Part shown: positions 8,594 through 16,688 of the stretch, piece after piece | Position numbering within the stretch: position 1 is the stretch's first letter | Layout of the letters: each line of letters begins with the position of its first letter | DNA from: Sphingomonas koreensis | Lineage (GTDB): Bacteria > Pseudomonadota > Alphaproteobacteria > Sphingomonadales > Sphingomonadaceae | Assembly (NCBI RefSeq): GCF_002797435.1 | Contig: NZ_PGEN01000001.1 | Location: 124,001-188,000, forward strand | DNA: 64,000 bases | Direction of reading: 5' to 3' | The notes under the pieces: model-generated | Database searches by the model: none | Told to the model about the DNA's origin: nothing | Seen by the model: only the letters and a program-made list of their open reading frames with translations | Program-made: the position numbers and the translations under genes

Positions 8594-8847
8594 GTGTGTT
8601 GCCGCTTTCGAAGAACGATCCTGGCCAGCACATAGATGCCGACCCCGATCCAGATCACGTTGAGCGCCGCCGAGGGCAGCGCCCCGCGGACATAGGTGTT
8701 GATCAGCATCCCGGCGGCGCCCGCGACGTTGAGCGTCTGATAGGCGATGCTGTCGCCGTCGAGCCGCTTGGTCGAGACCAGGCCATAGGCCGCCAGCACC
8801 AGCACCGCGCCTGCCCAGCCGACGATATCGACCCAGTCCATAGTCAA
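8590..8847 (-). CDS. Small membrane protein, SemiSWEET/CBU_0592-like, between ntrB and ntrC
   Basis: An 85-residue integral membrane protein with three hydrophobic segments (about 6-24, 38-52, 58-76). The pattern WVDIVGWAGAVLVLAAYGL followed by YQTLNVAGAAGMLINTY resembles the family I know as CBU_0592, related in fold to half-SWEET transporters; I am fairly sure of the resemblance but not of any substrate. Its ATG overlaps the ntrB stop and its stop overlaps the ntrC ATG, each by four bases, so it is translated stoichiometrically with a kinase-regulator pair. That placement suggests a role in nitrogen signalling or uptake, but this is inference. Confidence 0.8.
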   Translation of the reverse strand: MTMDWVDIVGWAGAVLVLAAYGLVSTKRLDGDSIAYQTLNVAGAAGMLINTYVRGALPSAALNVIWIGVGIYVLARIVLRKRQHT

Positions 8848-9956
8848 CCGTCCGCGCGGGGCAGGTTGACGCGGAACACGGTCATCTCGGGATCGCCGGC
8901 GCGGGCGTATTCGACTACCCCGCCCATGTCGCGTACCAGCTTCTCGACCAGCGGCAGCCCCAGCCCCTTGCCCTCCGGCTTGCCCGAGACGAACGGCTCG
9001 AACAAATGGCTGGCGATATCCGCCGGCGCGCCCGGGCCGTTGTCGCTGACCGAGAATTCGATCGGCAGCCAGCGGCGCGGCTGGTCCGGGCCCGGCCGCA
9101 TCGCGACGCCATGGCGATATTGGGTCACCAGCACGATCTTCGGATCGGGCGTGTCCTTGAGCGCCTCGGCAGCGTTCTTGAGCAGGTTCATCGCCACCTG
9201 CTGGAACGCATCCCTGTCCATCATCACCGGCGGAAGCGAGGGGTCGAACCGCTCCTCGATCGTGATCCCGCGCGCGAAGCCGGCCAGCGCCACGCGCCGG
9301 GCATGATCGAGCAGAGGATAGATGTTGTGCGGCGCCAGCTTGGGCGGGCGCGTGTCGGTGAAATCCTGCATCCGGTCGATCAGCGCGGCGATGCGATCGA
9401 CTTCGTCGGTGATGAGCTTGGTCAGCTCGACCCTGCCCTCGCCGCCATCGGCCCCGTCGTCGTCCGCCAGCAGCTGCGCCGCGCCGCGAATGCCCGAAAG
9501 CGGGTTCTTGATCTCGTGCGCCAGCATCGCCGCGGCGCCTACCGCCGCTCGTGCGCCCGCGCTGCGGTCCGCGCCGACGGAAAGGCGTCGCGACGTCGGT
9601 GCCTGATGCAGCGTCACGATCCGCCAGCCGGGATGTTCCGAGATCGGCTGCTCGATGAAATCCACCCGCGTCCGCGGGGATCGCGTCGGTTCGATCTCCA
9701 CGTCGAACGCGGCAAAGCCATGCCCGTCGCGCCGCCCCAGATACCCCTCGGGCGGCGTGACGATACGGTCCAGCCGCTGCCCCAGCATCGCCTTCTCGCT
9801 ATGGTTGAGCAGATGTTCGCACGCCATGTTGGCTCGTACCACCCGGTCCTGCGGATCGAGCACCAGTGCGGCCACGGGCAACCCGCCGAACAGCTCGGTC
9901 AGGTCGGGTTCGCCCGCCTGCGGCGGCGGCCTCAGGCCGCTTCTTGAGGGCGCCAT
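8844..9956 (-). CDS. ntrB: Nitrogen sensor histidine kinase NtrB
   Basis: A soluble kinase of 370 residues: PAS domain (about 22-115, [22 protein letters not shown]), HisKA with H147 in [19 protein letters not shown], and HATPase with N-box [13 protein letters not shown] and G-box [12 protein letters not shown]. NtrB controls NtrC phosphorylation in response to nitrogen status, normally through PII. No transmembrane segment is present. The ATG at 9956 gives a PAS-appropriate N-terminus and overlaps the dusB 3' end by 25 bp; the frame is open further upstream but reads as dusB antiphase. First of a coupled ntrB-membrane protein-ntrC unit. Confidence 0.94.
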   Translation of the reverse strand: MAPSRSGLRPPPQAGEPDLTELFGGLPVAALVLDPQDRVVRANMACEHLLNHSEKAMLGQRLDRIVTPPEGYLGRRDGHGFAAFDVEIEPTRSPRTRVDFIEQPISEHPGWRIVTLHQAPTSRRLSVGADRSAGARAAVGAAAMLAHEIKNPLSGIRGAAQLLADDDGADGGEGRVELTKLITDEVDRIAALIDRMQDFTDTRPPKLAPHNIYPLLDHARRVALAGFARGITIEERFDPSLPPVMMDRDAFQQVAMNLLKNAAEALKDTPDPKIVLVTQYRHGVAMRPGPDQPRRWLPIEFSVSDNGPGAPADIASHLFEPFVSGKPEGKGLGLPLVEKLVRDMGGVVEYARAGDPEMTVFRVNLPRADG

Positions 9957-10957
9957 AGCTCGTGCAACGGCTTGCCGCGGAACTGCGCATAGAATTCGTC
10001 GAGCATCGCCAGCACCGTCGCCGCCTTGGCTTCCTGGTTCACCTTGTTGCGGAACTCGGCCGATCCGTGCAGCCCCTTGGTGTACCAGCCGATATGCTTG
10101 CGCATCAGATTGACGCCGGTCATCTCGCCATAATGATCGAGCATCGTCGCGTAATGCTCTGCGATCAGGGCATATTGTTCGTCGATGCTCGGGTCTTCCC
10201 GCTCGCCCTGCCCGGTCAGCGCGTCCATCACCTGCCGCAGCAGCCACGGCCGGCCATAGGCGCCACGCCCGATCATCACCCCGTCCGCGCCCGATTGCTC
10301 CAGCGCCGTGCGCGCGTCGTCGGGCGAGCAGATGTCGCCATTGACGATCACCGGGATCGACACCGCGTCCTTGACCTTGCGCACGAACGCCCAGTCGGCG
10401 CTGCCCTTGTACATCTGGTTGCGCGTGCGCCCGTGCACCGTGATCATCTGCGCGCCGATATCCTCGGCCACCCGCGCCAGCTCGGGCGCGTTGAGGCTGT
10501 CATGGCACCAGCCCATCCGCATCTTGACGGTCACCGGCACCTTCACCGCCTTGACGCACGCCTCGATCAGCTTGGCCGCCAGGTCCGGCACGCGCATCAG
10601 CGCCGACCCGGCATCGCCATTGGTAACCTTGCGCACCGGGCAGCCCATGTTGATGTCGATGATCGCAGCGCCGCGATCCTCGTTGAGCTTCGCCGCCTCG
10701 CCCATCTCATAGGGGGTGCAGCCGACGAGCTGCATCGACACCGGCTCCTCGATCGGGTCCCATGCCGCCTTCTGGATCGACTGGCGCGTCTCGCGGATCG
10801 CGGCCTGGCTTGCGATCATCTCGGTGACGTTGAGCCCCGAGCCGTAGCGGCGCACGAGCCGGCGGAACGGCAGGTCGGTGACCCCCGTCATCGGCGCGAG
10901 CAGCACCGGCGTCTCGACCGTCACCGGGCCGATCTGGATGGGCTTCAACATCGTCAT
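9932..10957 (-). CDS. dusB: tRNA-dihydrouridine synthase DusB
   Basis: A 341-residue flavin TIM-barrel enzyme that reduces uridines in the tRNA D-loop. Family motifs: [16 protein letters not shown] near the N-terminus, [10 protein letters not shown] (catalytic Cys in the CP pair), [21 protein letters not shown], and IVNGDI with [14 protein letters not shown]. It is first in the dusB-ntrB-ntrC unit, the classic nifR3-ntrBC arrangement of alphaproteobacteria. A promoter-like pair (TTGCAT, 17 bp, TAGAGG) lies upstream at 10982-11010. Length matches the family. Confidence 0.96.
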   Translation of the reverse strand: MTMLKPIQIGPVTVETPVLLAPMTGVTDLPFRRLVRRYGSGLNVTEMIASQAAIRETRQSIQKAAWDPIEEPVSMQLVGCTPYEMGEAAKLNEDRGAAIIDINMGCPVRKVTNGDAGSALMRVPDLAAKLIEACVKAVKVPVTVKMRMGWCHDSLNAPELARVAEDIGAQMITVHGRTRNQMYKGSADWAFVRKVKDAVSIPVIVNGDICSPDDARTALEQSGADGVMIGRGAYGRPWLLRQVMDALTGQGEREDPSIDEQYALIAEHYATMLDHYGEMTGVNLMRKHIGWYTKGLHGSAEFRNKVNQEAKAATVLAMLDEFYAQFRGKPLHELWRPQEAA

Positions 10958-10981
10958 CTGTGCCTGAAAAATAGGCAGCGG

Positions 10982-11010
10982 CCTCTACAGGTGCAACCGC
11001 GATGATGCAA
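10982..11010 (-). promoter_or_regulatory. Putative promoter of dusB-ntrBC
   Basis: On the minus strand TTGCAT (11010-11005), a 17-bp spacer and TAGAGG (10987-10982) lie about 25 bp upstream of the dusB ATG. The hexamers resemble those before the tRNA-Ala, rpsB and rpmE genes in this window. Confidence 0.5.
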
Positions 11011-11012
11011 GC

Positions 11013-11897
11013 TCAGCGCGGCAGCAGGTTCGGGGCGAAGTCGACGAATGCACGCAGCTTGGGCGAGGCATGGCGGCTGCTGGGCCACATCACGCAAACT
11101 TTGGTGCGCTTTTCGAGATAATCGTCAAGGACGCTCACCAGCGTCCCGCGCTTCAACTGCTCCGTCACCGAGATGTCCGGAACGCACGCGATGCCCAGCC
11201 CAAGCTCGGCCAGCCCGATCTGTGCCTCCAGCGCATTGGTGACCAGGCTGACATTCATCTCGAACGGCACCGGCTCGCCATCGTGCGCCAGCGGCCATTG
11301 ATCGAGCCTGCCGCTGGACGTGTAGCGATAGACCAAGGCGGGATGCCGGATCAGGTCCGCAGGGGTTTCCGGCGTCCCGGCCTCGCGGAAATAGTCCGGC
11401 GACCCCACGATCATCCGCCGGAAATGGCCGAGCGTCCGCGTCATCAGCCGCGAATCGTCATGCTCCCCGGTGCGGATCACCGCGTCGAACCCCTCCCCGA
11501 TCACATCGACCACCCGGTCGTTCGCATCCAGTTCCAGCTCGATGTCGGGATAGCGGCGCTTGAACGCCGCGAGCTGCAGCATCGGCACCATGCTCATCGA
11601 CGGCACGCTGACCCGCAGCCTGCCCTGCGGCACCGCCTGGCCCTGCGTGACCTCCAGCTGCGCCGCTTCGAACTCGCACAGGATGCGCCGCGCGCGCTCA
11701 AGGAAGGTCGCGCCTTCCTGCGTCAGCGTGATGCTGCGCGTCGATCGGTGGAACAGCCGCACGCCCAGCTGGTCTTCCAGCCGCGCCACTGCCTTGCTGA
11801 TCGCGGATGCCGATGTGCCAAGTCTCCGCCCCGCTTCGGTAAAGCCCCCTGCATCGACCGCCTGCACAAAGGCGTGAAGCGCACCCAGACTGTCCAT
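11013..11897 (-). CDS. LysR-family transcriptional regulator
   Basis: A 294-residue LTTR. The N-terminal winged helix-turn-helix (about 1-60) reads LHAFVQAVDAGGFTEAGRRL then SASAISKAVARLEDQLGVRL, and the effector-binding PBP2-type domain follows (PQGRLRVSVPSMSMVP onward). The subgroup resembles the CrgA/YafC-type regulators that often sit beside exporters. It diverges from the MFS gene at 12035, and the shared gap contains an AGTG-N5-CACT palindrome, so it most likely controls that transporter and itself. A GGGGAAG ribosome site precedes the ATG. The ligand is unknown. Confidence 0.9.
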   Translation of the reverse strand: MDSLGALHAFVQAVDAGGFTEAGRRLGTSASAISKAVARLEDQLGVRLFHRSTRSITLTQEGATFLERARRILCEFEAAQLEVTQGQAVPQGRLRVSVPSMSMVPMLQLAAFKRRYPDIELELDANDRVVDVIGEGFDAVIRTGEHDDSRLMTRTLGHFRRMIVGSPDYFREAGTPETPADLIRHPALVYRYTSSGRLDQWPLAHDGEPVPFEMNVSLVTNALEAQIGLAELGLGIACVPDISVTEQLKRGTLVSVLDDYLEKRTKVCVMWPSSRHASPKLRAFVDFAPNLLPR

Positions 11898-11921
11898 CGC
11901 ACTTCCCCGATGCCCGACAAA

Positions 11922-11951
11922 ATAGCCAAAGTGTTTTGCACTATGTCCTAT
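11922..11951. promoter_or_regulatory. Candidate operator in LysR/MFS gap
   Basis: A perfect inverted repeat AGTG-TTTTG-CACT (11930-11942) is flanked by ATAG (11922-11925) and CTAT (11948-11951), giving a longer imperfect dyad. It lies about 25-55 bp upstream of the LysR start and about 85 bp upstream of the MFS start, where an LTTR would be expected to bind. Confidence 0.5.
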
Positions 11952-12034
11952 TTTTCTCGAATTCGGAACCGCCTAATTCCCGCCCCACGAGCTGATTGCT
12001 GCTCTGCAACACGTTTCGACAAGGGGTTTCGATC

Positions 12035-13234
12035 ATGACAAGTGCGACGATCGCGATACCAGACAGCCCGGCCACGGCCCGGTTGCCGCTTTCCGGCCTG
12101 CTGGCGCTTGCCATGGCGGCCTTCATCACCCTGCTGACCGAGATCCTGCCCTCGGGCCTCCTTCCCCAGATGGCCGCCAGCCTCGGCAAGTCCGAGGCGC
12201 TGATCGGCCAGCTCGTCACCGTCTATGCCGTCGGCTCGCTGCTCACGGCGATCCCGTTGACGATCCTGACCCAGAACTGGCGGCGCCGTACCTTGCTCCT
12301 CCTCGCCATCGGCGGGTTCGCGGTGGTCAATACCGTGACGGCGGTCTCCGACAACTACGTCGTCACGCTGATCGCTCGCTTCTTCGCGGGGGTCAGTGCC
12401 GGCCTGCTCTGGGCATTGGCGGCGGGCTATGCTGCGCGGATGGTGCCGGAGCATCTTCAGGGCCGCGCCATCGCCGTCGCCATGGTCGGCGCGCCGCTCG
12501 CGCTGTCGCTCGGTATCCCGGCGGGCACCTTCCTCGGCACGCTCATCGGCTGGCGCTGGACCTTTGGCATCATGAGCGCGCTGACCGTCGTGCTGGTCTT
12601 CTGGGTGCTCGCCAAGGTGCCGGACTTCCCGGGTCAGAAGCAGGGTCAGGCATTCTCGCTCAAGTCGGTGCTGACCATCCCGGGCATCCGGCCGGTGCTG
12701 TTCGTCATCTTCGCCTATGTCTTCGCCCACAACATTCTCTACACCTATATCGCCCCCTTCCTGGCGCAGGCGGGGATCACCGATCGGGTCGATACGGTGC
12801 TGCTGGTGTTCGGCGTCGCGTCGCTGGCCAGCATCTGGATCACCGGCGTGCTGATCGATCGCTGGCTGCGCGAACTGGTCCTGATCAGCATCGTCCTGTT
12901 CGCCCTCTCGGCGGTGGCGCTGGGTATCGCGGGCACGGTGCCGGTGGTGGTCTACGCCTCTGCGGCGATCTGGGGACTGGCATTCGGCGGTGCGGCAACG
13001 CTGTTCCAGACCGCCTCGGCCAAGACTGCGGGCGAAGCTGCCGACGTCGCCCAGTCGATGCTGGTCACCACCTGGAACCTCGCGGTCGCGGGCGGCGGCA
13101 TCGCCGGCGGGCTGTTGCTGGAGGGCATCGGCGTCGGGGCCTTCCCCTTCGCGGTGCTCGCCCTGCTTGCCGCGACCCTGCTAGTCGCTGCGGCCGCCCG
13201 TAGCCATGGCTTCCCGGCGGCCAAGCGGGGATAG
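12035..13234 (+). CDS. MFS transporter, drug/sugar efflux type
   Basis: A 399-residue major facilitator with about 12 hydrophobic segments. N-terminal half: LLTEILPSGLLPQMAASLG then QLVTVYAVGSLLTAIPLTIL, RRRTLL between segments 2 and 3, and GVSAGLLWALAAGYAARMVP. This matches the DHA1 group that includes arabinose-efflux-like permeases. The ATG at 12035 is preceded by AAGGGG; the frame is open 13 codons further up without a site. It is divergent from a LysR gene that probably regulates it. A strong hairpin follows at 13326. Substrate unknown; efflux of a small molecule is the likely role. Confidence 0.92.
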   Translation: MTSATIAIPDSPATARLPLSGLLALAMAAFITLLTEILPSGLLPQMAASLGKSEALIGQLVTVYAVGSLLTAIPLTILTQNWRRRTLLLLAIGGFAVVNTVTAVSDNYVVTLIARFFAGVSAGLLWALAAGYAARMVPEHLQGRAIAVAMVGAPLALSLGIPAGTFLGTLIGWRWTFGIMSALTVVLVFWVLAKVPDFPGQKQGQAFSLKSVLTIPGIRPVLFVIFAYVFAHNILYTYIAPFLAQAGITDRVDTVLLVFGVASLASIWITGVLIDRWLRELVLISIVLFALSAVALGIAGTVPVVVYASAAIWGLAFGGAATLFQTASAKTAGEAADVAQSMLVTTWNLAVAGGGIAGGLLLEGIGVGAFPFAVLALLAATLLVAAAARSHGFPAAKRG

Positions 13235-13325
13235 GCGGGAGTCGGCAACGCCTCTCGTTGCGCGATCGCGATCGCCCAGTGGGCCATATCCATTGGCTGC
13301 CGATCCGAACGCCCGGCAATTCTAT

Positions 13326-13359
13326 CGAGCGCAGCCCCGGCCTGATTGGGCTGCGCTCG
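13326..13359 (+). terminator. Hairpin after MFS gene
   Basis: A perfect 12-bp stem (13326-13337 with 13348-13359, GAGCGCAGCCC and its complement) with a 10-nt loop lies 90 bp after the MFS stop. The following bases are pyrimidine-rich but hold no run of T, so termination may be partial. Confidence 0.6.
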
Positions 13360-13411
13360 TCCTTCTATGCTCAGCCGCTCCTCAAGGGCGGCTCGATCCA
13401 TCTCTATCCAC

Positions 13412-13439
13412 TTGGCATGAAACGCTATCCACCCTAGGC
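13412..13439 (+). promoter_or_regulatory. Putative promoter, leaderless geometry, VanZ-like gene
   Basis: TTGGCA (13412-13417), a 16-bp spacer and CTAGGC (13434-13439) end exactly 7 nt before the ATG at 13447. No Shine-Dalgarno is present between them (GGCGCAC), so transcription is predicted to begin at the start codon. Confidence 0.5.
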
Positions 13440-13446
13440 GGCGCAC

Positions 13447-13803
13447 ATGCTGAGTAACTCGCGTTTGTTTGCAGCCCTGTTCTGGGCCGCCCTTGCCTTC
13501 GCTGTGTTCATGGCCACCCGGCCCCAACCGCCGGCGCTTCTCGCTGAAACGAATGACAAGGTTCAGCATATTGTTGCTTTTGCGGTGCTGACCGCTCTTG
13601 CGCGGTTTGGCTTTCCCCGGCTGCACTGGATGCTGATCCTGGGCGGCCTTACGCTTGCCGGAGCAACGATCGAACTTCTGCAGATGATTCCGGCTCTTGG
13701 CCGGGAAGCCAGCTGGGCAGATTTCGAAGCGGACGCTGCCACGATCGCAGTCATGCTGTTTGTGACGGAGTCCATGCGTAGAATGCTGGCAAGATCCGCA
13801 TAG
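13447..13803 (+). CDS. VanZ-like membrane protein
   Basis: A 118-residue protein with three to four membrane segments (about 7-24, 38-56, 60-75, 95-108). The core ETNDKVQHIVAFAVLTALA followed by a GATIELLQ-x-E-like stretch and a late DFEADAATIAVML matches the VanZ-like family, whose members are small envelope membrane proteins of unclear biochemical role. It is a lone gene between an MFS transporter and ispDF. It has no ribosome site, only a promoter-like sequence 7 nt upstream. Confidence 0.8.
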   Translation: MLSNSRLFAALFWAALAFAVFMATRPQPPALLAETNDKVQHIVAFAVLTALARFGFPRLHWMLILGGLTLAGATIELLQMIPALGREASWADFEADAATIAVMLFVTESMRRMLARSA

Positions 13804-13960
13804 CGCATCGTGCCGAAAGCTCGAATCGTTGCGGGCCTAACAACTTTCCTACACGCCCCCGCCCCGCTAGGCAGGCTGGATGCGATCCGTTGCACTTCCC
13901 GCCCTTCCCGTCACCGGGGTTGCCATGGTGGCGCCCGACCGTCGCGACATCGCCGCTTCG

Positions 13961-14048
13961 GTGTCGCATCGATGTCGCGCGCCTGTCGCATATCGGTTCA
14001 ATGCCGTCGCGTCCGTGTCGCGTCACTGTCGCGTCGCTGTCGCGTCAT
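13961..14048 (+). repeat. Degenerate 11-bp tandem repeats abutting the ispDF start
   Basis: Four head-to-tail units of about 11 bp with consensus TGTCGCGTCNC occupy 14005-14048 (units at 14005, 14016, 14027 and 14038), the last running into the ispDF ATG. Looser TGTCGC copies occur at 13962, 13974 and 13984. The block fills the place where a ribosome site would normally be. Confidence 0.7.
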
Positions 14049-15198
14049 GACCGTCGCCGCGATCATTGTCGCCGCCGGAAAGGGGGCTCGCGCCGGCGGT
14101 TCCGTGCCGAAGCAGTTCGCCCTACTCTGCGGAAAACCGACGCTTATGCATAGTGTTACCGCACTATCCTTGCATCCGGCGATAACCGACATCACCCTCG
14201 TAGTCGGCGAGGGCCAGGAAGATGACGCCTGTGAAAAACTGGGTGGTTGCATGAACTTCGTGAAGCTGGTGACCGGCGGCGCCGAACGCCGCGACTCGGT
14301 TCGCGCGGGGCTTGAAGCGCTCGACGCCAAGAGCGTCACCCGCGTGCTGATCCACGACGCCGCCCGCCCCTTCCTGTCCGCTGCGGTGATCGATGCCCTG
14401 CTCGCCGCGCTCGATCACGCGCCGGGCGCCGTCCCCGCCCTGCCCGTCGCGGACACGCTGGCCAGGGGGGACGCCCTGCTCGGCGACAATGTCCCCCGCG
14501 CCGGTCTCAACCGCATCCAGACGCCGCAGGCCTTTCATTTCGATGCCATCCTCGCCGCGCACCGCGCCTGGCCGGGAGGCGAAGAAGCTACTGACGACGC
14601 CCAGATGCTCCGCCGCATGGGTCAGGACGTCATGCTGGTGCCCGGAGACCCAATGCTCGAAAAGATCACCCACCCCGCCGATTTCGCCGCCGCGGAGGCG
14701 CGTCATGCCGCCACGATGATCTCGCGCAGCGCGACCGGCTTCGACGTCCATCGCTTCGAGGCCGGACAGGAATTGTGGCTCGGCGGCGTCCTGATCCCGC
14801 ACGACAGGGGGCTGTCGGGGCATAGCGACGCGGATGTCGCGCTCCATGCCATCACCGATGCGCTGCTCGGCACGATCGGTGCGGGCGATATCGGCATGCA
14901 CTTCCCGCCCAGCGACCCCAAATGGCGCGGCGCCGCCTCCGCGCAGTTCCTCGAACATGCCGCGGGACTGGTGCGCGAACAGGGCGGGATCGTCGATTTC
15001 GTCGATGTCACGATCATCTGCGAGGCACCCAAGATCGGCCCGCATCGCGAGACGATCCGCGCCAGCATCGCCGCGATCCTTGCGCTGCCCGTATCGCGGG
15101 TCAGCCTCAAGGCCACCACCACCGAGCGCCTCGGCTTTACCGGCCGCGGCGAAGGCATGGCCGCACAGGCCATCGCCACGGTCCGTTTGCCGGAGTAA
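14047..15198 (+). CDS. ispDF: Bifunctional IspD/IspF, MEP-pathway enzyme
   Basis: A 383-residue fusion. IspD part (1-about 225): nucleotide loop IIVAAGKGARAGGSVPKQFA, VLIHDAARPF, and TPQAFHFDAI; it joins CTP and methylerythritol phosphate. IspF part (about 227-383): GFDVHRFEAGQELWLGGV with zinc ligands D and H, GHSDADVALHAITDALLGTIG, and TTTERLGFTGRGEGMAAQA; it cyclises the CDP product to MEcPP. Fusion of these two steps is common in alphaproteobacteria. The ATG at 14047 begins MTVAAIIVAAGKG, the natural start; no Shine-Dalgarno precedes it, only an 11-bp repeat array. It heads an operon with a secreted protein and cinA. Confidence 0.96.
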   Translation: MTVAAIIVAAGKGARAGGSVPKQFALLCGKPTLMHSVTALSLHPAITDITLVVGEGQEDDACEKLGGCMNFVKLVTGGAERRDSVRAGLEALDAKSVTRVLIHDAARPFLSAAVIDALLAALDHAPGAVPALPVADTLARGDALLGDNVPRAGLNRIQTPQAFHFDAILAAHRAWPGGEEATDDAQMLRRMGQDVMLVPGDPMLEKITHPADFAAAEARHAATMISRSATGFDVHRFEAGQELWLGGVLIPHDRGLSGHSDADVALHAITDALLGTIGAGDIGMHFPPSDPKWRGAASAQFLEHAAGLVREQGGIVDFVDVTIICEAPKIGPHRETIRASIAAILALPVSRVSLKATTTERLGFTGRGEGMAAQAIATVRLPE

Positions 15199-15202
15199 GT
15201 CT

Positions 15203-15733
15203 ATGCGTATCTCCCGTCTCGCCACCGCTGCCATGCTCTGGGCCGGTCTCGCCGCGTCCTCCGCCGCTTCTGGCCAGTCCGCCCGTCCCTGCCTGACCGG
15301 CAACGAGGCGGAGGCGCTGTTCCAGGTGATGCTGCCCGACATGATCCGCGAGATGGGCCGCGTCTGCACCGCGCTGCCCGCCAATGCGTTCCTGCGTCAG
15401 CCGAGCGCTGCCTTCATGGCGCGGATCAATGCCGGGGTCGCGCCTGCCATGCCCGCTGCACAGGGCGGGATCCGCAAGCTGCTCGGGCCGGATGCCGGGT
15501 TCATCGCCGAGTCGCAGTTCGCGATTCCGGCCGTCCGCGCGATCATCGCGCCCGCGATCGCGCAGGAGGTGAAGCCTGCCGATTGCCCGGGGCTCGACAA
15601 GATCGTCACCAATCTCGCTCCGCTCCCGCCCCGCAATCTGGCCGGGGTCTTCGCCGCGTTGCTCCAGCTCAGTCAGAATGACGAAAAGCGCGCGCCAAGG
15701 CTGCCGATATGCCCTATGGGCCGCCCGCGATGA
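15203..15733 (+). CDS. Hypothetical exported protein between ispDF and cinA
   Basis: A 176-residue protein beginning four bases after ispDF. Residues 1-24 are a signal peptide (RISRLATAAMLWAGLAASSAASG, cut before Q). The mature part has a cysteine near the N-terminus (PCLTGNEAEALFQVMLPDM), a second in GRVCTALPANAFL, and one in PADCPGLDKIV; it is mostly helical by composition. I do not recognise the family. Its TGA overlaps the cinA ATG (ATGA at 15730-15733), so it is translationally coupled to cinA; co-expression with isoprenoid genes may be coincidental. Confidence 0.8.
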   Translation: MRISRLATAAMLWAGLAASSAASGQSARPCLTGNEAEALFQVMLPDMIREMGRVCTALPANAFLRQPSAAFMARINAGVAPAMPAAQGGIRKLLGPDAGFIAESQFAIPAVRAIIAPAIAQEVKPADCPGLDKIVTNLAPLPPRNLAGVFAALLQLSQNDEKRAPRLPICPMGRPR

Positions 15734-16266
15734 GTGAAGTGATTCTCCCCGAGGCGCTGGTCGAGGCTGCGCGCAAGGTCGTCGATGCGAACCGCGCCGC
15801 AGGGCGCAAGGTCGCCATTGCCGAGAGCTGCACCGGCGGCCTCGTCTCCGCCGCGATCACCGAAATTCCCGGCTCGTCCGATGTGATGAGCGCCGGCTTT
15901 GTCACCTATTCGAACGAGGCCAAGATGGCGCAGCTGCGCGTCAGCCGCGACGTGCTGGAGACGTTCGGCGCGGTCTCGATCGCGACGGCGTGGAGCATGG
16001 CGCAGGGCGCGCTGGAGGCAAGCGACGCCGATGTGGCGGTCGCGATCACCGGCATTGCCGGCCCGGGCGGCGGGAGCGACAAGAAGCCGGTCGGCCATGT
16101 CGTCTTCGCCCGCGCGGAGAAAAACGCCGATCCTGATGTGGTGGTCGCCGATACGCGCGAGTTCGGCGATCTCGGCCGCGGCGGCGTTCGCCTTCAGGCT
16201 GCGCTGTGCGCGCTCGAGCTGCTGCTGCCGGGCGAGCCCGCGGTCCCGGCCGACGAATCGCCGTAG
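15730..16266 (+). CDS. CinA C-terminal-type nicotinamide-nucleotide amidase
   Basis: A 178-residue stand-alone CinA C-terminal domain (PncC type), which deamidates NMN to nicotinate mononucleotide in pyridine-nucleotide recycling. Signature segments: KVAIAESCTGGLVSAAITE, GSSDVMSAGFVTYSNEAK, and VAVAITGIAGPGGGSDKKPVG. The N-terminal molybdopterin-binding half of full CinA is absent, which is usual for PncC. The start at 15730 overlaps the preceding stop. Its last 73 bp overlap the convergent COQ10-like gene. Confidence 0.9.
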   Translation: MSEVILPEALVEAARKVVDANRAAGRKVAIAESCTGGLVSAAITEIPGSSDVMSAGFVTYSNEAKMAQLRVSRDVLETFGAVSIATAWSMAQGALEASDADVAVAITGIAGPGGGSDKKPVGHVVFARAEKNADPDVVVADTREFGDLGRGGVRLQAALCALELLLPGEPAVPADESP

Positions 16267-16688
16267 AGCGCGGCGGCGCGCTGTTCGAAGGCGTTGATCA
16301 TCATCCGCAGCGCCCGGTCGAACACCTGCCCCGCCAGCATCTCGAACACCCGGCTCTTGAAGGTGAAGTCGACCTCGAAATCGATCAGCACTCCGCCCTC
16401 ACCGTCCGACCGGAACTTCCAGTCGTTGTGCAGGTGCTTGAGCGGCCCCTCGAGATAGTCGACCCGGATATGCCCGGGCCGCTGCTTGGTGACCCGGCTG
16501 CTGAACGTCTCGCGCAGCCCCTTGAAGCCGACGATCAGGTCCGCGACCATCTCCGTCTCGCTGTCCGAACGGACGCGTACCGCGCTGACCCAGGGCAGGA
16601 ACTCGCCATAGCGCGCGACATCGGCCACCAGGTCGAACATCTGCTCCGGCGTATAGGGCAGCCGCCGGGTTTCGGCGTGACGCGGCAT
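16194..16688 (-). CDS. COQ10/RatA-like START-domain protein
   Basis: A 164-residue polyketide-cyclase/START-fold protein: TRRLPYTPEQMFDLVADVARYGEFLPW at the N-terminus and FKSRVFEMLAGQVFDRAL near the C-terminus are typical of the COQ10 group, which binds ubiquinone or related lipids. Annotation pipelines often label it RatA toxin; nothing here resembles a toxin-antitoxin pair. The Ser/Gly/Ala-rich last 20 residues come from the stretch that overlaps cinA on the other strand by 73 bp. The ATG overlaps the lipA stop by one base, so it is coupled to lipA. Confidence 0.88.
   Translation of the reverse strand: MPRHAETRRLPYTPEQMFDLVADVARYGEFLPWVSAVRVRSDSETEMVADLIVGFKGLRETFSSRVTKQRPGHIRVDYLEGPLKHLHNDWKFRSDGEGGVLIDFEVDFTFKSRVFEMLAGQVFDRALRMMINAFEQRAAALYGDSSAGTAGSPGSSSSSAHSAA

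Noticed and set aside
13206..13457. Plus-strand open frame between the MFS and VanZ-like genes
   Set aside because: No ribosome site, no recognisable content, spans the terminator-like hairpin and overlaps the next gene.
12952..13626. Long minus-strand open frame over the MFS 3' end and the following gap
   Set aside because: Low-complexity Arg/Pro/Ala composition typical of antisense shadow in G/C-rich DNA; no ribosome site or domain. The part over the gap is also crossed by a strong hairpin.
13961..14048. CRISPR-like array
   Set aside because: Units are 11 bp, contiguous and without spacers; this is a simple tandem repeat.
15203..15733. Extension of the hypothetical protein upstream to 14834
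   Set aside because: The upstream part lies antiphase within ispDF and is Arg/Ser/Pro-rich; the signal peptide begins at 15203.
16194..16688. Toxin-antitoxin reading of the COQ10-like gene as RatA
   Set aside because: No antitoxin neighbour; coupled to lipA, and the sequence fits the ubiquinone-binding START group.
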